In this document: positions 1 to 17,350 of the stretch, piece by piece
Layout: each line of letters opens with the position of its first letter
How positions within the stretch are numbered: position 1 is the stretch's first letter
Origin: Xiphias gladius
Taxonomy: Eukaryota; Chordata; Actinopteri; Istiophoriformes; Xiphiidae
Length of the DNA: 64,000 bases
Assembly: GCF_016859285.1 (NCBI RefSeq)
Contig: NC_053414.1
Location: forward strand, 12,773,517-12,837,516
Direction of reading: 5' to 3'
Made by a program: the position numbers and the translations under genes
The notes under the pieces: model-generated
Databases searched by the model: none
What the model was told of the DNA's origin: nothing
What the model saw: only the letters and a program-made list of their open reading frames with translations

Positions 1-2204
1 CTAACTCTCGACAAGAAAGGGAATAAGCGTGTTTCTCCAAAATGTCCAGCTGTTAATTTAAACAAATAGTCTGAAGCCTTGATACTTGCATGATTAAACC
101 ACAGTGGAGCCTGATTTGTGTAACTGTCAGGTACGGTTGTTGATAAAGTAGTCGTGAGTTGACTCTGTGATAATCTGTGCCACAGTGATGTTCAAATGAA
201 ACTGACACTTGAAACTGAACAGGCTGTTGTCTATTAAGTTACCCCATTCAGCATTTATTCCTCCTTGCATCCATATTTTTGGGTCTAGTGGGTCCGAAGA
301 CATGGATCTCTTCCCAAGATCAGCCTCAGTCTCAGACATCGCCCTCCTGTTTTGGAAGCAGCTATTTTTGTCCGCTCTGACTGCGTCACAGTGAACAGAA
401 GGAGATAAGAGTCAAGGCTTAGGGAAATCTTACATGCCTCATTATGCCTTTCCTCATTTCTGTTGGCTAAGAAGCTGAGGCTGACCATACACGGGCAGTT
501 TTTAAAATGTGCAGAGTAGGGACGCAACAGTTTTATTCGTGAATTTATTTGCCTTTGTACGTGAGGTGGTGTGGTTTCAGCTTGTGTTTACAAAGGCAGT
601 TGTTACATCACAGTGGTTTGCCCTCCATATTTGGTCATACTTAATAAAACCATAAATCAGCATCTCAGAACTGTCTGTATCTGAGGTTACTAACATGAAA
701 AAAAGAGGTTTATATTTTTTTTCAGGCATTTACGTTGCCGGGAGAGTCCTGATAGTTCATTTGTTTTGCTGGGGAAGACAGTTAATATGTTTCTGTATCC
801 ACATTCATTTTAGAAACTGTGAAACTTTGTCTTCCAACCAAATGGTTACTTTATTTAAATATTTTTGTCAGTGAGAAAGACATAGGCCAGACACTTGAAT
901 GGAGACCTGTGACAGCCAGTGGCCTGAGAGTCTAAATGGATGTTGTTTTCAGCAATGTATTACCATTATTGCTGTCAAAACACAAGCTTTTTACCCAATT
1001 CTTACCCACCTTACCCACAGTGCATTGTTACCTCTTATTGAGGTGTTTAATTGTTTAAAACTCTGCTGTTGCCTTAAGATATTTGCTTTATTCATGTATT
1101 ATAAATAAAAGTAACCACCTTACTTTTGGATTCCATTTCTTGAAGAATTAAAATTTTAATTTTTCATTTTTAGCCAATAAACTCTGCTGTCTGTGCTGAT
1201 TCTTGCATATGAATGAAAATAAAATAGTTAAAAGGAGACAATTTTGGTCTGACTGCTAGACCTTGGTTGTATAAAACATGGCAGCTGTGCAGTTTTTACA
1301 ACAGGTCTGTTACATAAGGGGATTTATGAGCCTGACAGCAATAATACATTGCTACTACACTCCGAAAACGTACCATATCTCTTGGATTCAAAGACTTTAA
1401 CTCCTCTGGAAAACACCGTCTTTTCTTCCAGTGTTAGCACCTCTCTGACAGAATCACAACCGTCTATGATGTTAAAATAGCTCTCTGCAGTGCATGAGGA
1501 TTTGTCACAGCGTTTGGTATCTGGCAGGCTGCACAGGAGCTGCTGTTAGAGATGGCAGGTTTGAATAAAGCCACTGTTTATGGTGGCTGATAGAGGGAAT
1601 AAAGCACAACAGGGAACCACCTTGACTCCATGCAGCCACAGCCATAAACAGACAGCAGAGGGAATATTATGTACCAGTGCTCAGGCTGCTGATGCAGTTC
1701 TGGGAATCATCAAAAATCGCCTGTACGGATGAGTGAGTAGAGCCTTGTAATTTCCTTATTGCATCTATAAACTATTGACATGTTTAGGCATTATGTCCCT
1801 TGTGTCATTCCCTCATTACAGACAACTTAAATAAACTTTATAGAGTTTAAATAAACTCTATTAAGTAGAGCCCAAATGATACTGGATTTTAGAGACCAAT
1901 ACCAATGTCAGTATTTGAGAATTTAAAGCCCCTGAAACCTTAGCTTTAAATCTTTAGAATTTCTCTGTAACATTAAATATTTATAACTAAATAAGCAACA
2001 ATCCAATTTTTTATAAAAAAAACATCCTTAGGTATTATTTTTTAAGGGTTTGACATTCAAAATCTCAGTTGATCTGTTTCATCAGAACTGTGTGGATGTG
2101 GTTTGATTACAGACAGGTGACAAATTAAAGAAAAACCCTGGCTCGAGGCTTACTAACACAGTTCATGTTGGGTTTTACTTTAATTTCATTCACCACGTAA
2201 ATAC
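1..2204. other. rnf150 upstream intron, no exon recognised
   Basis: This stretch lies before the first rnf150 exon found in the window, so it should be intron. The short open frames here have no family resemblance and no convincing splice sites. The exons for the signal peptide and most of the protease-associated domain must lie to the left of the window. Confidence 0.6.
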
Positions 2205-2705
2205 CTTTTTTACAGAACTTAAAGAAGGTTCTAGGGGTCCTTAACGAGGTTCTAGTGTTTATTTAGGAGGATCGTTTAGGATGTTTTAGTGCTTGATTGG
2301 AAGGTTCTAGAGGTCTTCTAGGTTGTTGTTGGGGTTGTTTAAAAGGTTTAATTGGTCATTGAAGAGCTTCTATGGATGGTTTTAGGAGGTTTTAGTAGAC
2401 ATTAAGAATGTTCTAGTGGACCTTTAGGAGGTTATGGAGGTCCTTTAAGTGGTTGTAGTAGTCAGTAAGGAGGTTCCAGAGGTCCTTTAGGAGTTTCTAG
2501 GGGTCTTTTTTTTCGAGGTTCTCCCGGTCATTGGAACATTCTACATGTAGTTTTGGAAGATTTGGTGGTCAATGTCAAGATTGTAGAGGTCCCTTTTGAA
2601 GGTTCAAGGAGTCTTGGAGGTTGTAGTGGTTCTTAATGAGGTCCTTGTAGACCTTTAGGAGGTTTCTAATGGGTCTTTAGGGCATTTAAGGGGTCCCCTT
2701 GGTGG
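2205..2705. repeat. Degenerate minisatellite, unit about 21-22 bp
   Basis: A diverged tandem array in the rnf150 intron. The unit reads roughly AGGAGGTTCTAGTGGTCCTT. Clear copies begin near 2225, 2247, 2300, 2390, 2412, 2433, 2467 and 2490, with a spacing of about 21-22 bases where copies are adjacent. One strand is strongly purine- and T-rich with very few C. Copies differ by several substitutions and small indels, so the array is old. No open reading frame spans it. Confidence 0.75.
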
Positions 2706-3175
2706 TTAAACACCTATGGAAGATTTTGCAGTGATGTGTTAACAACGTTCCCCACCACCATCAGCAAAACACCAAATGAGGGAGTGTCTTTTGAAAGATC
2801 GCTGTTTTTCAGTCCAGTAGAGTTCAACACACTTGAAGAATTTATGACAAGGAGCACTGAGGATGTTCTGGAGGCTCGTGGTAGAAGATCACATTACTAG
2901 CACCACTGTGGTTTCTATTCCTTTAATTTGTCCCCCATTTGTATATTTGAACTGCAGACATAAGCAAGAAACCCCACACCTCTCATCAATTTTGAACAAA
3001 ATGTTGCAAAATCCTGATTTGGCCTGGAAGCATGTGATCTCACCTTTTCCCAGCTGAGCCCCATCCGCATCAAACCAGTGGAAATAAAATCAGACAAAAA
3101 AGCACAGAAATCACCAATGACCAAAACTGCTCTAACTGTGAGGTCATGTAAGACGCCATCAGTCACTCACTCACG

Positions 3176-3203
3176 CTATATATATATATATATATATATA
3201 TAT
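3176..3203. repeat. (TA)n microsatellite
   Basis: About 13 uninterrupted TA units. It is followed to about 3450 by A/T-rich sequence containing a piece (TTTATTGAACCAGGAAAG) that resembles fish retroposon tails. Family not determined. Confidence 0.85.
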
Positions 3204-4378
3204 GAGCCGACATATTTATACAACATTTATTGAACCAGGAAAGCCTCATTTACAATAAATGTATCCATTTCTAGTGTGTCCTAGGCAAGATACAAGTAGC
3301 AAACAAAATGACATATAGACAAGCAGCATAGAACCAATAAGAAAAAAATGTCAAAAAATTATAAGTACAAAATTACAAATAAAATTTAAAACCATAAAAT
3401 ATGTAATATTATTAAAAAAATATCAGATAGATAGATATATATTTATAAGGTAATATCAATGTCACAACATTATTTAATGTCACTTTAATGTCGCTGCATT
3501 GGATCAGTTTCGTTTACCTAATTTTATCTCATCTTAACACCGAGCCATCCATCCTTTCTTAAGCTCACTGGTAAACATATCTTACTATACTGAGCATTGT
3601 GTCACAGTGTAAAAGGATTTTTACACTGTAACTTACACTGTGACTTTTGAAACTTGTTCAAAAGTTAAATATATTGCAGTTTCAGTAGTGTTTGTATTAG
3701 GAGCTTGGTGTCTGTTGGCCCTAAAGGCAAAATGCAAAGCGGTCACCTTAGGACAGTGAGCTGAGGAGAGACAGTAGCTGAGAGGGTGCCTCATTTTCTG
3801 TGTCAGAAAATGAGAACACAAGGAGCCCCGATGGGAGTTTTTTCTGTCATGCAGCTTTATACTATAAAACGTGGTGTTCCTGCTGGACATCTTTCAGGTG
3901 CAGCAGTTGAAAGAAGCTCAGAGACTCTGTAGTACAAAATTCTTTATCATCCACATCAAGCAAAGCAACAGATGGTTGCCGGAAGGAAGCCTCTGACACT
4001 GAGACTTCAGTTGTTCTGTCCTGTCTAAAAGCTCCTGGCAGCCTGCCCAAGTTTCCTCACCACCATTCACCCGGGTCTGAACTAGTACCAGAGTTTTTAG
4101 GCCTGCTGTGCTTTAAGTGCAGTTATATATACACCAGGGTTTTGACCTTAGATGTGTGACCACTTACTCTGTTAAAGTAGAGGAGATTCCTAAATGTAAA
4201 ACCTCCTAAGCATTTGCATATTCCAAGGCTGTATCAAATAATAATATTTTTGGCATTAGTAAGGAAGGGATGAATAGCTTTTGGTTACTTTTGATGCCAA
4301 ATCCATTTGTATTGTAAGAAGGGTTGGAGTAATAAGCTCAAAAAAATGTATACAAGATTTCAACATTTTGTCATTATT

Positions 4379-4735
4379 AGGGCTGCAACTAAGAATTAGT
4401 TTCATTAGTGCTTAACCTGTCAATTTTTTTTTTTTTTAGGATTAATCAATTCATTGTTTGTCTGTAAATTGTCAGAAAATATTTTTTTTAAAATGCCTGT
4501 TATATATTGTCCAAGGTGATGTCTCGAAATGTCTTGTTTTGACTAACAATCCAAAACCCAAAGATATTCAGTTTACTGTTATTCATGACAAAGACAGGAA
4601 TCAAATCCTCCCATTTGAATAGCTGAAACTCGCATGTGTTCAGCATCTGTGTGTAGACCTGACTAAAACAATCATTTATTTATCAAAATAACTGCCTATT
4701 TATTTTCTATTGATTGACTAATCATTGCAAAATAA
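4379..4735 (+). repeat. Fish interspersed repeat A (AGGGCTGCAACTAA... type)
   Basis: Starts with AGGGCTGCAACTAA and has the internal landmarks GTCAGAAAAT, CCAAAACCCAAAGATATTCA and AGTTTACTGTTAT. It ends in ATTGACTAATCATTGCA, which is roughly the inverted complement of the start. I recognise this as a very abundant spiny-rayed-fish repeat with palindromic ends, probably a non-autonomous DNA transposon (from memory, not a database match). Other copies here are at 16903-16965, 18995-19270, 38038-38222 and 39139-39512. Confidence 0.7.
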
Positions 4736-4887
4736 CAGAAGTGCATTTCAAACTTGTATTAAAAGATTTTTTCCATTTTACTCACTCAACTGTTTAGTTA
4801 CATTTTCTGTAAATGATGTCTCACTAAAGGTTTCAATGCCCTCTGCACACTGTCAGGATATAAGCCAGGGAAAAACAAAAATCTATA

Positions 4888-4911
4888 TATTCATTCATTC
4901 ATTCATTCATT
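4888..4911. repeat. (TTCA)n microsatellite
   Basis: Five to six tandem TTCA units in the rnf150 intron. Confidence 0.8.
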
Positions 4912-5123
4912 ATACTTTAATTTTATATTTTGTGGTTGAAAACACTGAAATATGTTAAGTCTAAAAAAAATATCGAAATAAGCCTTCACTGTTAGAATTT
5001 AAATTTCCTCTTTAGGTCAAAAAAAAAAATCCAGAAATCCAGACACAGTACTGTGTTACCTCTGTAAATGCAATGACAGCTGCAGCCCTGATTCATCTCC
5101 TAAATGTCTAAGCTGGTGCTTCC

Positions 5124-5125
<2 letters not shown>

Positions 5126-5156
<31 letters not shown>

Positions 5157-5188
5157 GTGTGTGTGTGTGTGTGTGCGTGCGTGTGCAG
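5126..5188 (+). repeat. (TG)n tract serving as the 3' splice region of an rnf150 exon
   Basis: An interrupted TG run (a few GCG steps) ends in TGTGTGCAG, immediately before the exon at 5189. The normal pyrimidine tract of the acceptor is almost fully replaced by alternating TG. The acceptor itself is supported by the phase and by the Gly-Thr-Gly-Asp reading into the exon. Confidence 0.85.
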
Positions 5189-8100
5189 GTACAGGTGATG
5201 TTGTGGCCATCATGATCCCAGAGCCTAGAGGCCGTGAGATCGTGGCCTTGCTGGAGCAGGAAATCGTGGTCACGTTGCACATCACTATAGGAACCCGCAA
5301 CCTGCAGAAGTACGTGAGCAGAACATCGGTAGTGTTTGTCTCCATCTCCTTCATCGTGCTCATGATCATCTCCCTCGCTTGGCTCGTCTTCTACTACATC
5401 CAGAGGTTCCGCTATGCAAATGCACGAGACCGCAACCAGGTACGAGTGTGTGCTCTTTTTGAAAATGAAGTGTAAGTCCATGAGACGATGTATATCTGTC
5501 TAAAAGGGAAACTGACGGCGCAGTGGCGCTGTGGTCTCTTGACAGTGGTCCGTGCATTTTACCATCTGGCGAGGGCCCTGTAAGTCTGTAAGGAGATGCC
5601 AGAATTAGCCTGACAGCTGGCTGAACAGAGACGTGGCAAACCAGTGAACCATCAACCAGCTCAGCTTTCTGGCCCTCTGAGCCAACAGTGCAAATACTTG
5701 CTTTTGCCATCTCTTTATTATGAATGGCCGCCTCTGACGTTCTTGTGACGTCTGGAATGACGATACACCACCGTGCCTGTTATGATAGGAGCTGGTGCCG
5801 TGACAACCATTGTTTGCTTTTTCAATTTGAATTATGTTGATTTATGTTGTACAAAGAATTCAGCCATATTGAACAAATCTGCTTTGTATTTCCAAGGCAG
5901 CCTACTAAGGGAAAGCAGACTTTAAATGGTTTAGGCACGATGGCATGTGTGATATCTAACCATTGTAAGACTATCACTGACGCCACTTGCCTGTCAGTTC
6001 TGTGAATCTGTCGCTGTCTTCCTGGTTTAACTGTTCTTCCAATATTTCCCCGAATTTAATTACCCTTGTTTTGTTTTATGCCAAGGAACTGGAAAATATG
6101 TCGAAAAGATCACATCAATGTCACAGTCTTGAAAATAATCCTGAAAGACATTCCACATGCGCAAAAAATACCATGTATTCCCACATTCATCCAGTTTATT
6201 GCTGTTTCTTTTGGAAATTTATAGGCTTAGGCACTACCTTAAATTGTTATTTTGTAAGTTTCCAGGAAATCAGTATCTCCAAAAAAACATTTCGAGGCAC
6301 ATTTTGTCTGACTGGTGGCTGGCAGCATTTAGAAAATATATTCAGAAGATAGATACTAATACTCTGAAGTCTTAGTATTAAAGTCACATTGTAGCAAAAG
6401 TAATCGGTCAGTTTACAGTTTGTCTCCTGGATCCATTTTATGTTGGTTTCTTATTATTGTGCTTCACTTGTTTTTGTAACAGTGGGTCAGTGGTGGTGTT
6501 TTATACTCTGATCTGTTTGCTTGACACACAGTAAACAATGTCGGCTTTTGGTTCAGTTCATTTCTAAAACAAAAGGAGCGAAGAATAAATATTCACTTCT
6601 GACTGTAACATAACACATGTTGCTTGTTCTTCCGAAATTTCATCAAACACAGTGGAACATTTTTAAACTTTTGATGATTTTCAGCCTCAGTCAGCAAAAT
6701 TTATTGCATAATAACAGACTAGGGAGATGGCTACATACTGCTGAGTCATCCACTGGTTTTTGTCCACTATTAAAAACCTACTGATCTTCTCAGTGATAGA
6801 GGACGATTTTTCTCATTATGTCTTACAGAGACGTCTTGGAGATGCTGCCAAAAAAGCCATCAGCAAGCTTCAAGTACGCACCATTAAGAAAGGAGACAAG
6901 GTAATTGATGTTCCCCACACTGCAAACGGTACATTTCACAGAAACTTCAAAGCATGTCTAGCCATACAGTAACTTCAAAAGTGTACATGAATTTACACAA
7001 ATGCGTTATCCACATGAAGGGCGTTATTTGAATTATACTGTACTTATTTTATTTGGTATATTAATATATTTGAGAATTCATTGGTCTGTCATTTTAAATC
7101 ACTTCCCATTTCTGTGCCGTTGTTCTGTGTTTTAGGAGACTGAGTCAGACTTTGACAACTGTGCAGTTTGCATTGAAGGCTATAAGCCTAATGATGTTGT
7201 AAGGATATTACCATGCAGGTAAGGTTTGTTCGGTCACAGTTGTACATAAGTTAAAAACGAGGCGTCTCCATTCATCTGTTAGATTATTATTAATTTAGGG
7301 CATGAAGAAAGAACATGTACCATAACTGCTGGTATCTCTATATCCTGTGTAATACACCTTTTACTGTGCACCACGTTGTAACAGTCATTCGTGGTTGAAA
7401 TGAATCATTTGTGAACCGCCATTTTGTTTTGTCAGGCATGTCTTCCATAAACACTGTGTAGACCCATGGCTACAAGACCACCGGACGTGTCCCATGTGTA
7501 AAATGAACATCCTCAAAGCTTTAGGAGTCCCAGTATGTTCCTTTTAACTTATGTGGGTTATTTTTGCCTACTCATACACACCTATATTCTTAAAAGATGA
7601 GTATATAACTAACTTCTCTCATTTCTCATATTAAGGCTAATCTAACTTTAAAGTGTAAAACATGAAAGTGATGAAGACACATATTACACATGAGAGCAAT
7701 TCTAAAGACATCTTTGGCATGTTCCAGCTCAACGCAGACTGCTCGGATGAGATCCCTCAGGACTACGAGATGTCCGTCGGAGGTCCAGGCACCAACCCCA
7801 TCAGTGGGGCGAGCGAAATCACAGTTAACGAGAGCTCGGTAGTGCTGGATCCAGCAGGCAGAGCGATAGACCTGCATCCTGATGCAGAGACAGCGCTTCA
7901 GGCAGGGGAGAGCCACATCATTGCCAGCAGTAAGCGCAGACATCACACTGACAGCACTTAACTGCAATTTGATGGTACTTGTACATTACTTCACAAAAAA
8001 GCAGAGATAAGAGAAAGGCAGATAAACTACCTCCTCTCCAAGTAGCTACAACAGTGAAATTCTGCTTACAAACTGATGCATCAGTATTAATAATCTATTA

Positions 8101-11100
8101 ATACATATATAGTGCATAATGAGTACCATTACGTTTACTAACAAGTTTAGTACATTTTAAGTAGGATTTTTAATTCAGGACTTTTACTTGTAATAGAGTA
8201 TCTTCACACTGTGGTATTGGTACTTACCTAAGTAAAGGATCTGAATACTTCTTTAACCAGTGGTCTGTGAGGACAGATCTTAAACTGGGAATTTGGAAAG
8301 TTCAACGTTAATTCACACATATTCAAACATATTTATCAATTGTTAGGAATCGGTTTTCTAACAGGGTGCTAGCGCTGTTATTTACTGCTTTCTGCCAGTT
8401 TTTCAGTCCAGGGTTGAGTGTTTTATTCTGAGGCCTAAACCAGGCCAGCAGCCACCTGGTCAGTCATCCCCGATTCAGATCCTCTTGGGTGATGCAGGAG
8501 GAAAAGAACAGAAAGTCACAACCTAACCCACATACACTCAAATACCCTGTTTGTTAAAGTTATACATTTTAGAACCTTGTGAAAAGGGCTATTGCTTGAA
8601 CTAATGACTTTTAAACACCGGCTAGCTATCACCACTCTATAGTGTGTGTGTTTACTGGTTACTGTATGTGTGTGAGTACATGCACATGCTCATACATGTG
8701 GGTTATTTTTTTTGTTTGTTTGTTTGTTTGTTTGTATCCCTAGAACAGGGATGAAGCCAGAATTTTAAAAGTTTTGAGTCACGTGTTTTTTTCACTGATG
8801 CTATTGTTTCTAGATGGAGGAATAAACAGGGAAAACATTTTCATGTTTTCACATTTTATTTATTAGTTCCACTGATATATTTTCTGTAAATGTTGTTATT
8901 TGCTATGAAGTGTAGTAGTAATAGTAGTAGTAGTAGTATGTTTCAGATTTCCACTACATGATGGTTTAAATTTTGATGTTCAGTTTTTATTGAAATTGTT
9001 TCAGAGAGGTGTTGATTCAACTTAATGGTCACTTCTGAGTCTGCATTTTGTGGTGCTGTTGAAGTGTATTGCTTTATACGGAGAGGTGTGTGTGTTAATT
9101 AGACTCTATCCTCATTGATAAGTTTAGATAAGTTTAGTATTTGTTCAGAGTAATACTGAAAAGGAAAAAAAAAAATCAATATAATCGTACTTTCCAATTT
9201 CCCTTAAAGGGACTCTCCTTCAAGGCACTCAGACTCTTTGTGCTGCTGAGGGTTGGCAGTGGTGGAGTGCCGATCGTGTTGCGTCTTTACCATGAATAGT
9301 GAGCACTGTCGTTAATGGTATTGCAGCTATTATTTTTTCCAGAGTCAGCCATGTACTGGGTGTGTGTTGCAGTCAGGGTCCCAGAAAAAGACCGGAGTTG
9401 CCTCTGGAATGTGGGACTGGCTTGTTGCTGTCTGATGTTTTTGTCTGTCTATCTATCTCTCTATCTATCTCTCTGTCTGTCTAAATATAATGCTGACATG
9501 CCCATGTACTCTGAAAGAATTATTGGTCGCTGTAATTGTTCTACTACAGAGAAAAGATCCCTTCTTGGTAAAAGATATGGGGAACAAAATTCACATTTTG
9601 TAAAAAATAAAGTTTAATCAAAGCTAATATAATGGGTTCAGCCATCTAAATATGTCAGTAGGTGTCAAAACAAACCAGCTCATGTGACGTGATGTTGTCA
9701 ACCACGTCTTAAAGCAAAAGTTTTTATATTCAACAGCCACTCAAAGGTGGGGGAGCGCACATTTAAAATGGCTTTCCAGAAAACATGTAAAGGAAAACAC
9801 AAATGAATGTGCATTTTCATCCATTAACATAATGCAAATATTAGTATAATGTTCATCAAGATCAACAGTTGGTAGCTCTAATTCTCTAGTCAGGTGCCAT
9901 TTAACCGTTGCAAAAGAAGAGGGTGCAATATAATTATGTAATTAAAATCTGGTATCTATGTTTGTTTTCTTGTATTAATTTGAGTAACGTTACATCTCCA
10001 CATGTGAGACAACATAATTGTTCAAATGGGGATACAGGCACACAGTTTGAGACCTTTTTTGCTGAAGGACATTCATGGTGTTGCACACATGAAAAGTGAC
10101 ATAAACATTGGTGAAAAATGAAACAAGAGAGCTTGAAAAATAAGTTTAAATCCCGCCGACTTTCTCACCTCCACAGACTTAACACAGATGCTGTTTGACC
10201 ATCCGAAAAGCACTTCGACTGAAGCATACTGACACCTTAAAAGTGCTACATGCAAGTTTTTGCTATCGCTGCATAACCACCATTAGCATTAACAGCTGTT
10301 ACCAGTCAAGAAGACACGTTGCGAATTCAGCATAAAACTACATTCATTTACTCACCAAGAGCTGCCTCCAGTGGTGGAGAGCGACGCGTGTTTTGCTTCA
10401 ATTTCTATCACTTCTCTTCTTCTACTTAAGTTAGCATGCTAACCAGCTAGCCTCAGCCCGTCCTGTCTTGTAATACCACTTCATTATATTGAGTTGCTTT
10501 AGCGTCCAGTCTGCCCTCAGTCCAACATGAGAGTATGAAGAGATAGGGCTGCATCTTGTAAACACAACAATGACTGAAGCTCTTGGCAAGATCTCACCAC
10601 CACCAGCTCCTGGCAAGAAGTGACGTTTGGCGGATCACCTTTAAGTCAAATTAGCATTTTCCAAAGTTACAGTCTTTGGAGGACAAAGTTTCCGATTCTG
10701 TTTTTCCCAGACTTACTTGTTGAGCTTGCAACGGAGAGATAGTAAATGAAATAGGGAACTACTTAGCTTCAGGTTAACTTTAAAATAAATTTTGCACAGA
10801 ATAACACTGTGAATTTTGTCACCTACAGTGTAGTAGCTTCACAGCCGGTATGGACAGGAGGAACGATTGCAGCAACCAACAACTCTCTTTTACTTTACAA
10901 ATGGGCATGTGAGTATTTAATAAAGAGAGACTGGAATAAATGTGAACCTGTCCTTTAAATGACAATGGCACAAACCCAATGAATTAAACCTTCTTCACAG
11001 TACTCGACTATCTGTGTCCGGAGGTATTGTTGTGACTGCATCCAACAATGACCTGTCAAATAATGAATTACCTCCCTCTCTTGCCCCTCAGGTGAGCACC

Positions 11101-11219
11101 AGCCTCCGCTAAGCAGTGATTCAGACACTTCTTTCATCATGGGCGTGGAGGTAGGTATGTCTGAAATAGACCTGTCCACAGAGCAGGAATGTGACGAGGC
11201 CAAATCCAGAGCAAATTAG
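5189..11219 (+). CDS. rnf150: RNF150, PA-TM-RING E3 ubiquitin ligase (3' part of gene)
   Basis: A membrane-anchored RING-type ubiquitin ligase of the GRAIL/RNF13/RNF130 family; only the 3' part is in the window. Exons: 5189-5439, 6829-6900, 7136-7218, 7436-7532, 7728-7929 and 11092-11219, all with GT-AG borders and agreeing phases, giving about 276 residues. Exon 1 here carries the end of the luminal PA domain and the transmembrane helix ([20 protein letters not shown]), followed by [17 protein letters not shown] on the cytosolic side. The RING-H2 domain spans exons 3-4 with C-X2-C-X14-C-X-H-X2-H-X2-C-X10-C-X2-C, so all eight zinc ligands are present. The tail keeps the family's NESSV and SSDSD segments and ends SRAN. 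The very high likeness around the helix and RING identifies RNF150 rather than RNF130 or RNF13. The a/b ohnolog cannot be decided here. If the 7929 donor is skipped, the frame stops at 7959-7961. Confidence 0.93.
5440..6828 (+). other. rnf150 intron, nothing recognised
   Basis: Unique-looking A/T-rich intron. The open frames at 5987-6375 lack splice sites and likeness to any family I know. The donor GTACGAG and acceptor TCTTACAG define its ends. Confidence 0.6.
7975..8268 (-). repeat. Fish interspersed repeat B (CTTAAGTAAAGGATCTGAA type)
   Basis: Contains GGACTTTTACTTGTAATAGAG and TAAGTAAAGGATCTGAATACTTCTT. These are landmarks of a repeat very common in spiny-rayed fish, recognised from memory. 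Other copies are at 17185-17350 (opposite orientation), 57017-57440 and 61325-61412. It lies in the last rnf150 intron. Confidence 0.6.
8708..8737. repeat. (TTTG)n microsatellite
   Basis: Six to seven TTTG units in the last rnf150 intron. Confidence 0.85.
8740..11091 (+). other. Last rnf150 intron: simple repeats and unclassified repeat-like block
   Basis: The last intron of rnf150 runs from 7930 to 11091. A TCTA/TCTG run lies at 9441-9482. About 10280-10650 has a repeat-like character, including the perfect 14-bp palindrome GTTAGCATGCTAAC at 10430-10443, a motif I associate with fish transposon relics. No exon-like open frame was found. Confidence 0.45.
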
Positions 11220-16098
<4,879 letters not shown>

Positions 16099-16902
16099 GT
16101 CACTGTGTGTAGTCAGGATAAAGGAACCTTTCAACCTTTCTAAAATACACTGTCTCTCTCTTTGTTCTTGGTAGCGTTACTGTAGGTTATGGTCTGTACC
16201 AGACTCAGTCTGCGCACAACTTTAACAAATTGTACTTTGTTTGAAAGCTCTAAGTTTCCTGATTCTATCTGTGCAAAACACTTTTGGAGCCTCATATCAT
16301 TGCAACAGCTGTTGAAACAGGATTGGTTCAGACTGGTGGTTATGGCCACAAAATATTTTCCACACAAAAGTCCATACTAAAGGGCTTTATATCCCCTTTT
16401 TTATGCCAAGTAAGGCATGCAAAACCATTAATTTAAATTTAAAGACTTACCTTTCAAATGAGCACAAGGTTAAGACTATAATCAAAACGGGTTGAAGCAC
16501 GGTAACCTTGATATGTTGGGTACGTTATTTTTTGGTTCGCACACCAAAGTGCGGGTGCCTCTTAATAGGTTAATACATTGATTGTAACGCCTGTAAAAAC
16601 TACTGGATCAACAAGTAAACACAACCATCTGTAGCACCAGCAAGATCTACAAAATGCTGACAGCTCCTGGGTTTATTGTAACCTTCCCACAGGAATTAAA
16701 GAGTTTTTTGAATAGTAAAATATGGGATGTTTCCTGACTGTGAGGAGGACAAACTACAGTAAAGAAGGGTTTATGAAGTGAATGAATGTGAATCAGTTAT
16801 GTTAAACAATTATAAGATACTGTCACATAATTATGAGATAATATCTTAATTATGAGAGTATCTCTGATTTTATTTGACAGCTAATTTTAACTATATTGTA
16901 AC

Positions 16903-16965
16903 TAGTGATTATTTTCATTATGGATTCATCTGTTGCTTATTTTCTCAATTGGTTGATTATTCGAT
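16903..16965 (+). repeat. Fragment of fish repeat A
   Basis: GTGATTATTTTCATTATGGA followed by TTATTTTCTCAATTGGTTGATTA matches the left part of the repeat at 4379-4735. Confidence 0.5.
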
Positions 16966-17045
16966 TTGTACTATATACTGTATATGTGAGCGCAGAGAGT
17001 GGGAGAGAGGCAAGCGGATACAGGGCTGAAACCAGCTGACACTAG
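16966..17045. repeat. Short segment shared with 53018-53085
   Basis: CTGTATATGTGAGCGCAGAGAGTGGGAGAGAGGCAAGCGGATACAGGGC-type sequence recurs with differences near 53018-53085 (GTATATGAGCACAGACAGTAGG, then GCAAGCGGATAAAGGGC). A dispersed repeat of unknown family. Confidence 0.5.
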
Positions 17046-17184
17046 GCAGAATGCAGATACGACGCACTGATGTCATAAATATGTTAATGGTCGTATTACG
17101 TATTTTAGGGACATTAAGCGACTTTACAACCAGACTCTCGCTACATTCCATTGAAAGTAGTTGTTTACAGTTGTTACAAGTAGA

Positions 17185-17350
17185 TTCAAAGCGTTAAGTA
17201 AAAGTACAAAAGAATTAGCATTAAAATATACCTAAAGCCCCAAATGTAAAAGTACATTGTGCAGAACGGCCAATTTCAGAATAATGTATATAATTGGACT
17301 ATAATTAGTAATTCATTGTGTGTACTTTAATATTGCAGCTGGTATTAGTC
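17185..17350 (+). repeat. Fish repeat B fragment
   Basis: Contains AAGTAAAAGTACAAAAG, TGCAGAACGGCCAATTTCAGA and TTAATATTGCAGCTGGT, in the opposite orientation to the copy at 7975-8268. Lies between rnf150 and the fusion gene. Confidence 0.6.

Noticed and set aside
5056-5481. Antisense frames opposite the rnf150 transmembrane exon
   Set aside because: They run through the TG repeat and are the shadow of a clear coding exon.
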